Positions 45,306-55,411 of a DNA stretch of 64,000 nt are shown here, one piece after another. Every line of letters starts with the position of its first letter. The first letter of the stretch is position 1. The notes below the pieces were generated by a model. The model made no database searches. It was not told the origin of the DNA and saw nothing but the letters and a program-made list of their open reading frames with translations. Origin of the DNA: Aurantimonas sp. HBX-1 (lineage in GTDB: Bacteria; Pseudomonadota; Alphaproteobacteria; Rhizobiales; Rhizobiaceae); assembly GCF_021391535.1 (NCBI RefSeq), contig NZ_CP090066.1, forward strand, positions 2,803,501 through 2,867,500, in the 5' to 3' direction. Both the position numbers and the translations under genes were made by a program.

Positions 45306-46286
45306 ATGAGAAGATTGACGGGGACGACCCTCGGGATTGCCGGCGCCATGGCGATCGTCATGGGGCTTTCGGGCGTTCCGGCAAAGGCCGCCGAATGCAT
45401 CGCGCCGGCCGATCCGGGCGGCGGCTGGGACTTCACCTGCCGCACCGTCGGCAAGCTGCTCCTCGACCTCGATCTCGTCGACGAGCCGGTCCAGGTGACC
45501 AACATGCCGGGCGGAGTCGGCGCCGTCGCCTACGCCCATGTCATGGCCGACCGGGCGGACCAAGAGGATCTCCTCGTCGCCGCGAGCACCGTCGGCGTGA
45601 CCCAGATCGCGCAGGGCAAATATCCCGCCGACACCGACGTCATGCGCTGGATCGGCATGCTCGCCACCGATGTCGGCGTCATCGCCGTCGCCAAGGATAG
45701 CCCGATCCAGACGCTGGATCAGCTGCTGGCCGAGATGAAGGAGAACCCCGGCTCGATCGCGGCGGCCGGTTCGTCCGGCGTCGGCGGCTGGGATCACATC
45801 CGCCTGCTCATGCTGGCGCGCGAGGCCGGCATGGACGCCGAGGCACAGCGGAACGTGCGCTGGGTGCAGTTCGACGGTGGCGGCCCGGCCGTGACCCAGA
45901 TGATGGGCGGCCATGTCGGCCTCGTCTCCACCGATCTCGGCGAGATCGCCGGCTTCGTGGAATCCGGCGACATCCGGCTTCTGGCGGTACTCTCCGACGA
46001 GCGCGTCCCAGCCTTCCCCGACGCGCCGACGGCGATCGAGCAGGGTCTCGACGTGACCGGCCTCAACTGGCGCGGCTTCTATACGGGCGGCGAGGTCTCC
46101 GACGAGGCCTACACGCGCTGGGTCGAGACGATGCAGAAGCTCTATGAAAGCCCGGAATGGGAGAAGACCGCGACGGCCAGCGGCCTGATCCCGGTCTGGC
46201 GCGGCGGCGAGGAGTTCGAAGCCTACGTCACCGAGCAGGCCCAAGAGATGCGGGCGATCTCGCAGGACATCGGGGTCATCCAGTGA
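45306..46286 (+). CDS. tctC: TctC-type solute-binding protein (operon 3)
   Basis: This 326-residue periplasmic protein has a signal peptide (MRRLTGTTLGIAGAMAIVMGLSGVPAKAA) and TctC-like features: IAPADPGGGWDFTCRTVGKLLLDLDLVDEPVQVTNMPGGVGAVAYAHVM and GSSGVGGWDHIRLLMLAREAGMD. It has a good GGGAGGAAC site. It starts 64 bp after gntR and overlaps tctB by 4 bp (GTGA). The ligand should be the substrate of the adjacent CoA-transferase/lyase, if that operon is indeed linked. Confidence 0.93.
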   Translation: MRRLTGTTLGIAGAMAIVMGLSGVPAKAAECIAPADPGGGWDFTCRTVGKLLLDLDLVDEPVQVTNMPGGVGAVAYAHVMADRADQEDLLVAASTVGVTQIAQGKYPADTDVMRWIGMLATDVGVIAVAKDSPIQTLDQLLAEMKENPGSIAAAGSSGVGGWDHIRLLMLAREAGMDAEAQRNVRWVQFDGGGPAVTQMMGGHVGLVSTDLGEIAGFVESGDIRLLAVLSDERVPAFPDAPTAIEQGLDVTGLNWRGFYTGGEVSDEAYTRWVETMQKLYESPEWEKTATASGLIPVWRGGEEFEAYVTEQAQEMRAISQDIGVIQ

Positions 46287-46714
46287 GCGACCGGATCGCG
46301 GGCATCGTCATTCTTTGCCTGTCGATCTGGTACGGCTACACGGCGGGGAGCTACCAGGCGGGTTTCACAGACCCGCTTGGCCCCGCCGCGTTCCCGCAGA
46401 TGCTTTCCGTCCCGGCGGCGCTGTTCAGCCTCTTCCTGATCTTCCGCCCCGACCCGAAGCCTGACTGGGTGACCGGCACGCCGGCCCTGCGGCAGGTGGC
46501 GGCGGTGGCGATGCTGATCTTCTACGCGCTGTTCCTGGAGGAGCTCGGCTTCATCCTGGCGACGATCGTGGCGGTGACGGTGCTGGCCCGCCTGCTCGGC
46601 GCCGGCTGGCTGAAGTCGGTCGTCTCGGCGAGCGCGACGAGCCTCCTGCTGTTCGGCGTCTTCGACCTGGTCCTCGGCCTGCCGCTGCGGGTCGTTCCCG
46701 GCATTCTCAGCTAA
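46283..46714 (+). CDS. tctB: TctB small membrane subunit (operon 3)
   Basis: This 143-residue protein has four predicted membrane helices (IAGIVILCLSIWYGYTAG, AAFPQMLSVPAALFSLFLIF, LRQVAAVAMLIFYALFLEELGFILATIVAVTVLARLL and SATSLLLFGVFDLVLGLPL). The GTG start overlaps the tctC stop. The family motif LGPAAFPQMLS is clear. Confidence 0.92.
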   Translation: MSDRIAGIVILCLSIWYGYTAGSYQAGFTDPLGPAAFPQMLSVPAALFSLFLIFRPDPKPDWVTGTPALRQVAAVAMLIFYALFLEELGFILATIVAVTVLARLLGAGWLKSVVSASATSLLLFGVFDLVLGLPLRVVPGILS

Positions 46715-46724
46715 GGCCTCCGAC

Positions 46725-48257
46725 ATGGACATGGACATCCTGGGTGGCCTTGCCTCCGGCTTTGCCGTCGCGCTGACGCCCACCAACCTCGCCCTCGCCT
46801 TTCTCGGCTGCTTCGTCGGCACGATCATCGGCGCGCTGCCGGGCATCGGGCCGGTGAACGGCGTGGCGATCCTGATACCCCTCGCCTTCTCCTTCCAGCT
46901 CGACCCGGCGTCGGCGCTGATCCTGCTGTCCTGCGTCTATTACGGCTGCATGTATGGCGGGCGCATCTCGTCGATCATGCTGAACATCCCGGGCGACGAG
47001 CCGGCGATCATGACGACGCTGGACGGCTACCCGATGGCCCGGCAGGGCAAGGCGACCGAGGCGCTGGCGATCTCCGCGGTCGCCTCCTTCGTCGGCGCGA
47101 CCCTGGCGACCGTGGGCCTGACGCTGTTCTCGCCGCTGCTGGCGAGGGCCGCCATCCATTTCGGGCCGAGCGACTATTTCGCCCTCTACGTCATGGCCTT
47201 CGCGACGATCGGCGGCGTCACCGGCGCCAACCCGTGCAAGACGCTGCTGGCGGCGTTTCTCGGCCTGATGCTGGCGACCGTCGGCCTCGATCCGGCGAGC
47301 GGCACCGCGCGCTACACGTTCGGCTCGTTCAACCTCTATGACGGCTTCGATCCGATCGTCGCGATCGTCGGCCTGTTCGCCATCAGCGAAGTGCTGATCT
47401 TCCTGGAGACCTCGCACAAGCCGAGCGGCGGCATGCCGCCGCTCGGGCGGATGTTCGCCGGGCTCAAGGACGTGCGCCGGAGCTTCGGGGCGATGCTGCG
47501 CGGATCGGGGCTCGGCTTCGTCGCCGGCATCCTGCCCGGCGCCGGCGCCTCGCTCGGCGCCTTCCTCGCCTATGTCTTCGAGCGGCGCTGGAGCAACCGC
47601 AACGACACGTTCGGCAAAGGCGATCCGCGCGGCGTCGCCGCGCCCGAGGCCGGCAACAATGCCGCGGCCGGCGGGGCGCTCATCCCGATGCTGACGCTCG
47701 GCATTCCCGGCAGCGGCACCACCGCGGTGATGCTCGCGCTGCTGATCTCGCTGAACATCACGCCGGGACCACTGCTGTTCGAGCGCCAGCCGGAAATGGT
47801 GTGGGGGCTGATCGCCTCGCTCTACATCGCCAATGTCGTGTTGCTGGTGCTGAACCTGCCGCTGGTCGGCCTGTTCACAAGGATGCTGAGCCTGCCGGCC
47901 TACGTGCTAATGCCGTTCGTGGTGATGGTCAGCTTCCTCGGCATCTACTCGATCAGCAATTCGACCTTCGACCTCCTGGTGATGATCGGCTTTGGCCTGC
48001 TCGGCTTCGTCATGCGCAAGCTCGACATATCGCTGGTGCCGCTGGTGCTCGGCCTGCTGCTCGGCGCCGACATGGAGAACAATTTGCGGCGGGCGCTGTC
48101 GATCTCGAACGGCGATTTCAGCATCCTGTTCGAAAGCCCGATCGCGCTCGTCATCTACGCGATCACGGCGGTCGCCCTCCTGGTCGCGTTCGGCTTCGCC
48201 TTCACCGGACGCCGGATCGCGCCGCCCAGCGAGAAGGACGCCGCCCTCGGCGGCTGA
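46725..48257 (+). CDS. tctA: TctA large membrane subunit (operon 3)
   Basis: This 510-residue permease contains GTIIGALPGIGPVNGVAILIPLAFSFQLDPASALILLSCVYYGCMYGGRISSIMLNIPGDEPAIMTTLDGYPMARQGKATEAL and PEAGNNAAAGGALIPMLTLGIPGSGTTAVMLALLISLNITPGPLLF, the two TctA core elements. About 11 helices are expected. It starts 10 bp after tctB. Confidence 0.95.
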   Translation: MDMDILGGLASGFAVALTPTNLALAFLGCFVGTIIGALPGIGPVNGVAILIPLAFSFQLDPASALILLSCVYYGCMYGGRISSIMLNIPGDEPAIMTTLDGYPMARQGKATEALAISAVASFVGATLATVGLTLFSPLLARAAIHFGPSDYFALYVMAFATIGGVTGANPCKTLLAAFLGLMLATVGLDPASGTARYTFGSFNLYDGFDPIVAIVGLFAISEVLIFLETSHKPSGGMPPLGRMFAGLKDVRRSFGAMLRGSGLGFVAGILPGAGASLGAFLAYVFERRWSNRNDTFGKGDPRGVAAPEAGNNAAAGGALIPMLTLGIPGSGTTAVMLALLISLNITPGPLLFERQPEMVWGLIASLYIANVVLLVLNLPLVGLFTRMLSLPAYVLMPFVVMVSFLGIYSISNSTFDLLVMIGFGLLGFVMRKLDISLVPLVLGLLLGADMENNLRRALSISNGDFSILFESPIALVIYAITAVALLVAFGFAFTGRRIAPPSEKDAALGG

Positions 48258-48290
48258 CGGCCGGCGTCGGGAGACCGCGCGCCGGCCTCG

Positions 48291-48312
48291 AGGCCGCGGC
48301 TCAGGCCGCGAC

Positions 48313-48326
<14 letters not shown>
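48291..48326. repeat. Three 12-bp tandem repeats spanning the end of the ABC ATPase gene
   Basis: The unit AGGCCGCG(G/A)CTC occurs at 48291, 48303 and 48315 (the last ends CGA). The ATPase stop codon lies inside it, and another in-frame stop follows 12 bp away in the next unit, so a unit gain or loss would hardly change the protein. Confidence 0.7.
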
Positions 48327-50118
<1,792 letters not shown>

Positions 50119-50138
50119 GCGGGGTTGGGGCGCCGAGC

Positions 50139-50331
50139 ACCCCCCTCCGGGCTGCCGCCCATCTCCCCCACAAGGGGGGAGATCGCTGGCACGATCCCTG
50201 CGGACATCCTGAAACGCCCGAGACACGCAAATGCCTGCGTCGGAAGGCCGATCTCCCCCCTTGTGGTGGGGTCCGAAGGACGGGACGAGACGCGTGGCTC
50301 GTCCCGATAGCCCGGCAGGGCAGAGGGGGGT
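50139..50331. repeat. Palindromic repeat element (family A, copy 3), intergenic, with a nested insertion
   Basis: Arms match the cobN copies (left 50139-50184, right starting 50249) around a 64-bp core. The right arm is interrupted by about 35-40 bp including a small inverted repeat GGGACGAG-N8-CTCGTCCC (50283-50306). It lies between the amidase and the ATPase gene of the same operon and could act as a processing or stability hairpin. Confidence 0.85.
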
Positions 50332-50368
50332 ATCACCTCCAGCCCACCGACTGTGACCAATCCTGCCG

Positions 50369-51313
50369 TCATTCGAAGACGCAGCGCGGGAAGTAGAAGG
50401 AGACGACCCAGTTGGGCATGTCGACGATCTCCGAGATACGCAGGTCGCCGCAGGTCGAGACCAGCATGTAGGCGTCGACCGGGTCCATCCGGTAGCGGGC
50501 CGCGAGCAGGTCGACCATCTGCGCGACGGCCATCTTCGCCCCCGTCATCAGGTCGGGCCCGATGCCGGTCGTCACCTCGTAGCCCTTGGCGTCGAGATGG
50601 CGGGTGACCGGCCCGGCGGTGGTGAAGCGCGGCATCTTCAGCCGCGCGTCCTTGACCAGGTCGAGCGTCAGCACCGTGTTCATCGGGCTTTCGATCGCCG
50701 TGCCGCAGACTTCGCCGTCGCCCTGCGCGGCGTGGGTGTCGCCGACGGAGAACAGCGCTCCCGCCACTTCCACCGGCAGATACAGCACCGTGCCGGCGGA
50801 AAGATCGCGGATGTCGAGATTGCCGCCGATGCGCCGCGGGGGGACCACCGAATGGTGGCCCGGCTCGGCCGGCGCGCAGCCGATCGTGCCGGCGAAGGGC
50901 TTGAGCGGCACGCGCCCCTCCTTGCCGAACAGCGCCGGCTCGAGGGTCGACGGATCGTACTTCCAGATGGTCAGCGCCGGTTCCTTGAAGTCGTCCGCCA
51001 GGAGGCCGAAGCCCGGAATGTTGGCGGTCCAGCCGAAGCCGGACGGCTTGAACGACTCGATGGTGATCTTCAGCGCATCGCCCGGCTCGGCGCCCTCGAC
51101 GAAGATCGGGCCAGTTACCGGGTTGATCTTGCCGAAATCCAGGGTCCCGACGTCGGCCACGGTGGATCCGGCGGTCAGCTGACCGCCGGAGGCATCGAGG
51201 CATTCGAACTCGATCGTCGAGCCGGGCGCCACCACCTGCGCCGGCGGGAACGAGTTGTCCCAGCCGAAATGGTGGTGGCTGCCGTGGATGGTGTAGTCGC
51301 AGTTACTGCACAT
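50369..51313 (-). CDS. Formamidase/acetamidase (FmdA_AmdA family)
   Basis: This 314-residue enzyme hydrolyses short aliphatic amides to ammonia and the acid. The family pattern is visible: HHHFGWDNSFPPAQVVAPGSTIEFECLDASGGQLTAGS, the conserved DFGKINPVTGPIFVEGAEPGDALKITI, and DIRDLSAGTVLYLPVEVAGALFSVGDTHAAQGDGEVCGTAIESPM, with ILV-type core residues. It starts inside the last codons of the ABC binding-protein gene (11-bp overlap), so it is co-translated with the importer. It is the likely catabolic enzyme of the whole operon; the exact amide is not determinable. Confidence 0.95.
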   Translation of the reverse strand: MCSNCDYTIHGSHHHFGWDNSFPPAQVVAPGSTIEFECLDASGGQLTAGSTVADVGTLDFGKINPVTGPIFVEGAEPGDALKITIESFKPSGFGWTANIPGFGLLADDFKEPALTIWKYDPSTLEPALFGKEGRVPLKPFAGTIGCAPAEPGHHSVVPPRRIGGNLDIRDLSAGTVLYLPVEVAGALFSVGDTHAAQGDGEVCGTAIESPMNTVLTLDLVKDARLKMPRFTTAGPVTRHLDAKGYEVTTGIGPDLMTGAKMAVAQMVDLLAARYRMDPVDAYMLVSTCGDLRISEIVDMPNWVVSFYFPRCVFE

Positions 51314-52979
51314 CGTTCACATACACGTAGTCGTAGTTGATCGGGATATGGACCGGGTCGACATAGAGGTTGTCGGCACCGCCCATGCGCGGCGACTTCA
51401 TGGTGAAGCGCTGCTCGTTGAACACCGGCACCCAGGGCGCATCGGCCATGATGTCGGTGTAGATCTTCGACCACATCTCCGCCCGCTCTTCCTGGCGCGC
51501 CGGATCGACGATCGAGTCGGCTTCGGCCGCCCGCTTGTCCATTTCCTCGTTGCAGTACCAGGACCAGTTCCAGCCGCCCGGCACGGCGCCGGCGCAGCCG
51601 AGGATCGGGCCGTAGAAGTTGGACGGGTCGGGGAAGTCGGCGATCCAGGCCATGCCGCCCGACCAGATCATCGGGGCACCGTCCTTCTGTCCGCCGGCGG
51701 CGATGACGTTGGCCTGGGCGAGCGCCTGGATCTCGGCGCGGATGCCGATCTGGGCGAGGTCCTGCTGGATCGCCTGGGCGATGCGCGGGTTCGGGTCGGT
51801 GTTCATCACGAACAGCTCGGTGTCGAACCCGTCGGGAAAGCCCGCTTCCGCGAGCTTGGCCTTCGCCGCCTCGACGTCGTAGGCGTAGCCCTCGTAGCTC
51901 TCGTCGTAGCCGGGCATCGAGGGGGGCAGCGGCTGGTTGGCCGGCAGCGCCCGGTTGTTGATCATCTGGACGATGCGGTCCTTGTTGATCGCCATGTTCA
52001 CCGCCTCGCGGACTTCCTTCTTGTCGAAGGGCGGCATGGTGACGTTCATGGTGATGTAGCCGGTCTGCAGCTGGCCGCCCTCGACGACCTGGGCCTTCTG
52101 CTCGGGATCGCCCATCACTTCCTGGAACTTCGCCGGCGGGATGCCGTCGCCCGGGATGTCGACCTCGCCGCTCTGCAGGCGGAGCAGCGCGACGATCGGC
52201 TCCTGGCCGATCTCGAAGGTGATCTGGTCGAGATACGGCAGGCCGTCGCGCCAGTAGTCCTCGTTCTTGACGAACACCACGCGCTGGCCGAGCGCCCACT
52301 CGCCGAGCTTGAAGGCGCCGGTGCCGACGGGGTTCTTGCCGAAATCGGCGCCATGCTCGGCGACGGCCTCCTGCGGGACGATCGAGGCGAAGTTCAGCGC
52401 CATGACGTGCAGGAAGGTGGCGTCCGGCCGCGACAGCTTGATCTCCACGGTCGCCGGATCGATCACGGTGACGCCAGAGAGGCTCTCGGCCTCGCCGGCG
52501 GCGACCGCGTCATAGCCCTCGATCATGCCGAAGAAGCCGGCGCCGGGGCTCTGGGTCTTCGGGTTGGTGACGCGGTCGAGCGAGTATTTCACGTCCTCGG
52601 CGGTCATCTCGCGGCCGTTGTGGAATTTCACACCCGGCCGCAGCTTGAAGGTGAAGGTCTGGCCGTCCTCGGAGATCTCGTAGCTCTCGGCGAGGCCCGG
52701 CCGCAGCTCGGTGGTGCCCGGCACGTAGTCCATCAGACCGTCGAACAGGCTCTTGATCATCGACCAGTTCTGCCAGTCGTAGCCGATCGCGGGGTCGAGC
52801 GTCGCGACGTCGTCCTTGTAGGTGATGACGATCGAGCCGCCTTCCTTGGCCTCCGGGTCCGGCGTGTAGGCGTCGGCGGCGGCAGGCGCCGGGGCGGTGC
52901 CCTGCGCCATCGCCGGGGCTGCCGCCAGCATCAGGCCGATGGCCGATGCGGCGACGGTCGAGGTGAGCCAGGCTTTCAT
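51303..52979 (-). CDS. Peptide/nickel-type ABC transporter substrate-binding protein (DppA-like)
   Basis: This 558-residue periplasmic protein has a signal peptide (MKAWLTSTVAASAIGLMLAAAPAMAQ) and the SBP_bac_5 pattern: IVITYKDDVATLDPAIGYDWQNWSMIKSLFDGLMDYVPGTTELRPGLAESYEISEDGQTFTFKLRPGVKFHNG and FGKNPVGTGAFKLGEWALGQRVVFVKNEDYW. It captures the substrate for the DppBC permease. It is longer than the usual 500-540 residues owing to an Ala-rich linker after the signal peptide. The ligand is presumably an amide-containing compound because of the coupled amidase. Confidence 0.94.
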   Translation of the reverse strand: MKAWLTSTVAASAIGLMLAAAPAMAQGTAPAPAAADAYTPDPEAKEGGSIVITYKDDVATLDPAIGYDWQNWSMIKSLFDGLMDYVPGTTELRPGLAESYEISEDGQTFTFKLRPGVKFHNGREMTAEDVKYSLDRVTNPKTQSPGAGFFGMIEGYDAVAAGEAESLSGVTVIDPATVEIKLSRPDATFLHVMALNFASIVPQEAVAEHGADFGKNPVGTGAFKLGEWALGQRVVFVKNEDYWRDGLPYLDQITFEIGQEPIVALLRLQSGEVDIPGDGIPPAKFQEVMGDPEQKAQVVEGGQLQTGYITMNVTMPPFDKKEVREAVNMAINKDRIVQMINNRALPANQPLPPSMPGYDESYEGYAYDVEAAKAKLAEAGFPDGFDTELFVMNTDPNPRIAQAIQQDLAQIGIRAEIQALAQANVIAAGGQKDGAPMIWSGGMAWIADFPDPSNFYGPILGCAGAVPGGWNWSWYCNEEMDKRAAEADSIVDPARQEERAEMWSKIYTDIMADAPWVPVFNEQRFTMKSPRMGGADNLYVDPVHIPINYDYVYVNDVQ

Positions 52980-53002
52980 GCGGACTTCCTTTCGTTGAGG
53001 GG

Positions 53003-53923
53003 TCACTGGAGCTTGATCCGTGGATCGATAAACGGGGCGACGAGATCGGCGAGGAGGTTGCCGATGACGATGGCGCAGGCCGAGACCAGGGTGACGCCCA
53101 TGATGATCGGGATGTCGACGCGCTGGATCGCCTGCCAGGCGAGCTGGCCGATGCCGGGCCAGCCGAAGACGCTCTCGACCACGACGATGCCGCTCATGAA
53201 CAGGCCGATGTCGATGCCGATCATCGCGATCACCGGCAGGATGGCGTTGGGCAGCGCGTGGCGGAACAGCACCGTGTAGCGGGCGAGGCCCTTGGCGCGC
53301 GCGGTGCGGATGTAGTCCTGGCGCAGCACGTCGATCATCGAGGAGCGCATCATCCGCGAGTACCAGCCGGCGCCAAGGATGCCGAGCGTCAGCGAGGGCA
53401 GGACGAGATGCGCGAAGGTGCCGTAGCCGCCGATCGGGAACCAGCCGAGCCGCACCGCGAACACGTAGAGAAGCAGCAGGCCGACGACGAACTGCGGCGC
53501 CGAGACGCCGACGAAGGAGCCGACCATCAGCGCCTGGTCGGTGGCGGTGCCGCGCCGCAGCGCCGCGACCAGCCCCATGGTCAGGCCGAGGGCGAGTTCG
53601 CAGACGATGGCGCCGAGCATCAGCAGCAGCGTCGCCGGCAGGCGCGCCGCGATCAGCTCGGAGACTTCCGAGCGCTGCAGATAGGAGCGGCCGAAATCCA
53701 GCTGCACGAGGCCGCAGAGATAGCGGCCGTACTGGACGACGAAGGGCTGGTCGAGGCCGAGCTCGCGGCGGATGTTCTCGACGGTCTGCGCCGAAGCGCT
53801 GCGGCCGGCTATCTGGCGCACCGGGTCGGCGGGCAGCCAGTAGAGCAGCGCGAAGGTGATCAGCGACACGCCGAGCAGGATCAGCACTGACTGGATCAGC
53901 CGGCGGGCGAGATAGGCGATCAT
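53003..53923 (-). CDS. ABC transporter permease, DppB-like
   Basis: This 306-residue inner-membrane protein has six helices and the BPD_transp_1 (EAA) loop: EVLRQDYIRTARAKGLARYTVLFRHALPNAILPVIAMIGIDIG (about 210-245). N-terminal MIAYLARRLIQSVLILLGVSLITFALLYWLPADPVRQIAGRSAS is typical DppB. Its ATG overlaps the dppC stop by 4 bp. Confidence 0.95.
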   Translation of the reverse strand: MIAYLARRLIQSVLILLGVSLITFALLYWLPADPVRQIAGRSASAQTVENIRRELGLDQPFVVQYGRYLCGLVQLDFGRSYLQRSEVSELIAARLPATLLLMLGAIVCELALGLTMGLVAALRRGTATDQALMVGSFVGVSAPQFVVGLLLLYVFAVRLGWFPIGGYGTFAHLVLPSLTLGILGAGWYSRMMRSSMIDVLRQDYIRTARAKGLARYTVLFRHALPNAILPVIAMIGIDIGLFMSGIVVVESVFGWPGIGQLAWQAIQRVDIPIIMGVTLVSACAIVIGNLLADLVAPFIDPRIKLQ

Positions 53924-54831
53924 GACAGCCGCCCCCGCTGGGTGGGATCGAGAATGTCGCGCATCGCGTCGCCGACGAGGTTGAAGGCGAGCGCCAGTGC
54001 CAGGATCGCCGCGCCGGGGAAGAACACCAGCCAGGGCGCCGCCTGGAAATAAGTCTGGTTCTCGAAGATGATGTTGCCCCAGGAGGCGGTCGGCGGCTGC
54101 ACGCCGACGCCGAGATAGGACAGCGTCGCCTCCAGCAGCACCGTGGTCGAGATGCCGAGCGTGCCCCAGACGATGATCGTCGGCAGCAGATGCGGCAGGA
54201 TGTGGCGGAACAGGATGCGCGGCGTCGACGCGCCGATGGCGCGCTCGGCGTCGATGAACTCGCGCTCGGCCAGCGAGCTGGTCTCGGCGAAGATGATGCG
54301 CGCGGTCTGCACCCAGTTGACCAGCGCGATCACCATGGCGACGATCCACAGGCTCGGCGACAGCACGGCGGCGAGGCAGATCGCCAGCAGCAGCGCCGGG
54401 AACGCCATCATCAGGTCGGTGAAGCGCATCAGGATGGCGCCGATCCAGCCGCGGAAGAAGCCGGCGGTGACGCCGACCAGCGTGCCAATCAGCAGCGCGA
54501 CGCCGTTGGCGACGATGCCGATGATCAGCGAGGTGCGGGCGCCGTAGAGGATGCGGGTCAGGAGGTCGCGGCCGAGCAGGTCGGTACCGAGGACGTAGGC
54601 GCCGCCGGGCGGCATCGGTGCGCCCTCCAGTGTCAGCCCGTCGAAGAGCTGGTCGTTGGGGTCGTAGGCGGTGAGCCACGGTGCCGCGATGGCGCCGACG
54701 ACGGTGACGAGGATCAGCACCAGGCCGATCACCGCCAGCGGGCGCCGCAGCAACTGCGCCAGCACGCTCGCCGGCTTCGCCAAGGGAGTCGCCACGTTGG
54801 GCAGCGGTTCAGAGACGAGTTGCCCGCTCAT
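53920..54831 (-). CDS. ABC transporter permease, DppC-like
   Basis: This 303-residue permease has the EAA-type loop AEREFIDAERAIGASTPRILFRHILPHLLPTIIVWGTLGISTTVLLEATLSYLGVGVQPPTASWGNIIFE and N-terminal LLRRPLAVIGLVLILVTVVGAIAAPWL. It starts 23 bp inside the end of the ANTAR gene, with GGGAGG upstream of the ATG, so translation of the two is linked. Confidence 0.95.
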   Translation of the reverse strand: MSGQLVSEPLPNVATPLAKPASVLAQLLRRPLAVIGLVLILVTVVGAIAAPWLTAYDPNDQLFDGLTLEGAPMPPGGAYVLGTDLLGRDLLTRILYGARTSLIIGIVANGVALLIGTLVGVTAGFFRGWIGAILMRFTDLMMAFPALLLAICLAAVLSPSLWIVAMVIALVNWVQTARIIFAETSSLAEREFIDAERAIGASTPRILFRHILPHLLPTIIVWGTLGISTTVLLEATLSYLGVGVQPPTASWGNIIFENQTYFQAAPWLVFFPGAAILALALAFNLVGDAMRDILDPTQRGRLS

Positions 54832-55411
54832 CGCGACCTCCCTGCTCGAGTTCCAGGACGCGGCGCGCCGCTTCCTCGATCGTGGTCTGCCAGCTCATCG
54901 CCAGCGCCCGCAGCTGGGCATAGGCCCGCTCCTCGCCGACCCCGCCGGCGCCAAGCGCGACGACTGCGCGCACGATGGTCTGGCGGTCGGCAACCCGCGA
55001 TTTCAGCCCGCGCACCTCGTCGGCGAGACGCTGGCGGGCCTCGAAGCCCTGCCGGGCGATCAGCAGCGCCGAATAGATGCCGGAATTGGCAACCGGCTTG
55101 ACGAGATGAGAATGGGCGCCGTGCGAGAGCGCCCATTCGATGCGGCCCGGCGCCTCCGAGCCGATCAGCGCGATCATCGGCATCGGCGCCTCGCCCGGTG
55201 CCCAGGGGAACTGCGCGTCGTAGCCGAGATCGGCATCGAAGAAGACGAAGTCGGCGACCAGCGCGTCCGCCGGCAGCTCCGGCCAGCACTCGACCGGATC
55301 GAGCCCGATCGCCGCCAGCTGGCGCAGCAGCGCCGCGGTGGTCGCATGCGGCGGATGCAGCACGAAGGCCTTCGCCCCGCCGAGATTGGGGATGCGGCTG
55401 CGGCGCGTCAC
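54809..55411 (-). CDS. amiR: AmiR-like ANTAR-domain antiterminator
   Basis: This 200-residue protein has an N-terminal receiver-like domain without the usual phospho-acceptor aspartate signature (about 15-130; ADFVFFDADLGYDAQFPWAPGE) and a C-terminal ANTAR RNA-binding domain (about 137-190: LKSRVADRQTIVRAVVALGAGGVGEERAYAQLRALAMSWQTTIEEAARRVLELEQ). ANTAR proteins such as AmiR and NasR bind leader RNA and prevent transcription termination. It lies directly downstream of an AmiC-like gene (4-bp overlap), matching the amiC-amiR pair of Pseudomonas, where AmiC holds AmiR inactive until amide binds. A leader terminator precedes the operon. Confidence 0.88.
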   Translation of the reverse strand: MTRRSRIPNLGGAKAFVLHPPHATTAALLRQLAAIGLDPVECWPELPADALVADFVFFDADLGYDAQFPWAPGEAPMPMIALIGSEAPGRIEWALSHGAHSHLVKPVANSGIYSALLIARQGFEARQRLADEVRGLKSRVADRQTIVRAVVALGAGGVGEERAYAQLRALAMSWQTTIEEAARRVLELEQGGRDERATRL

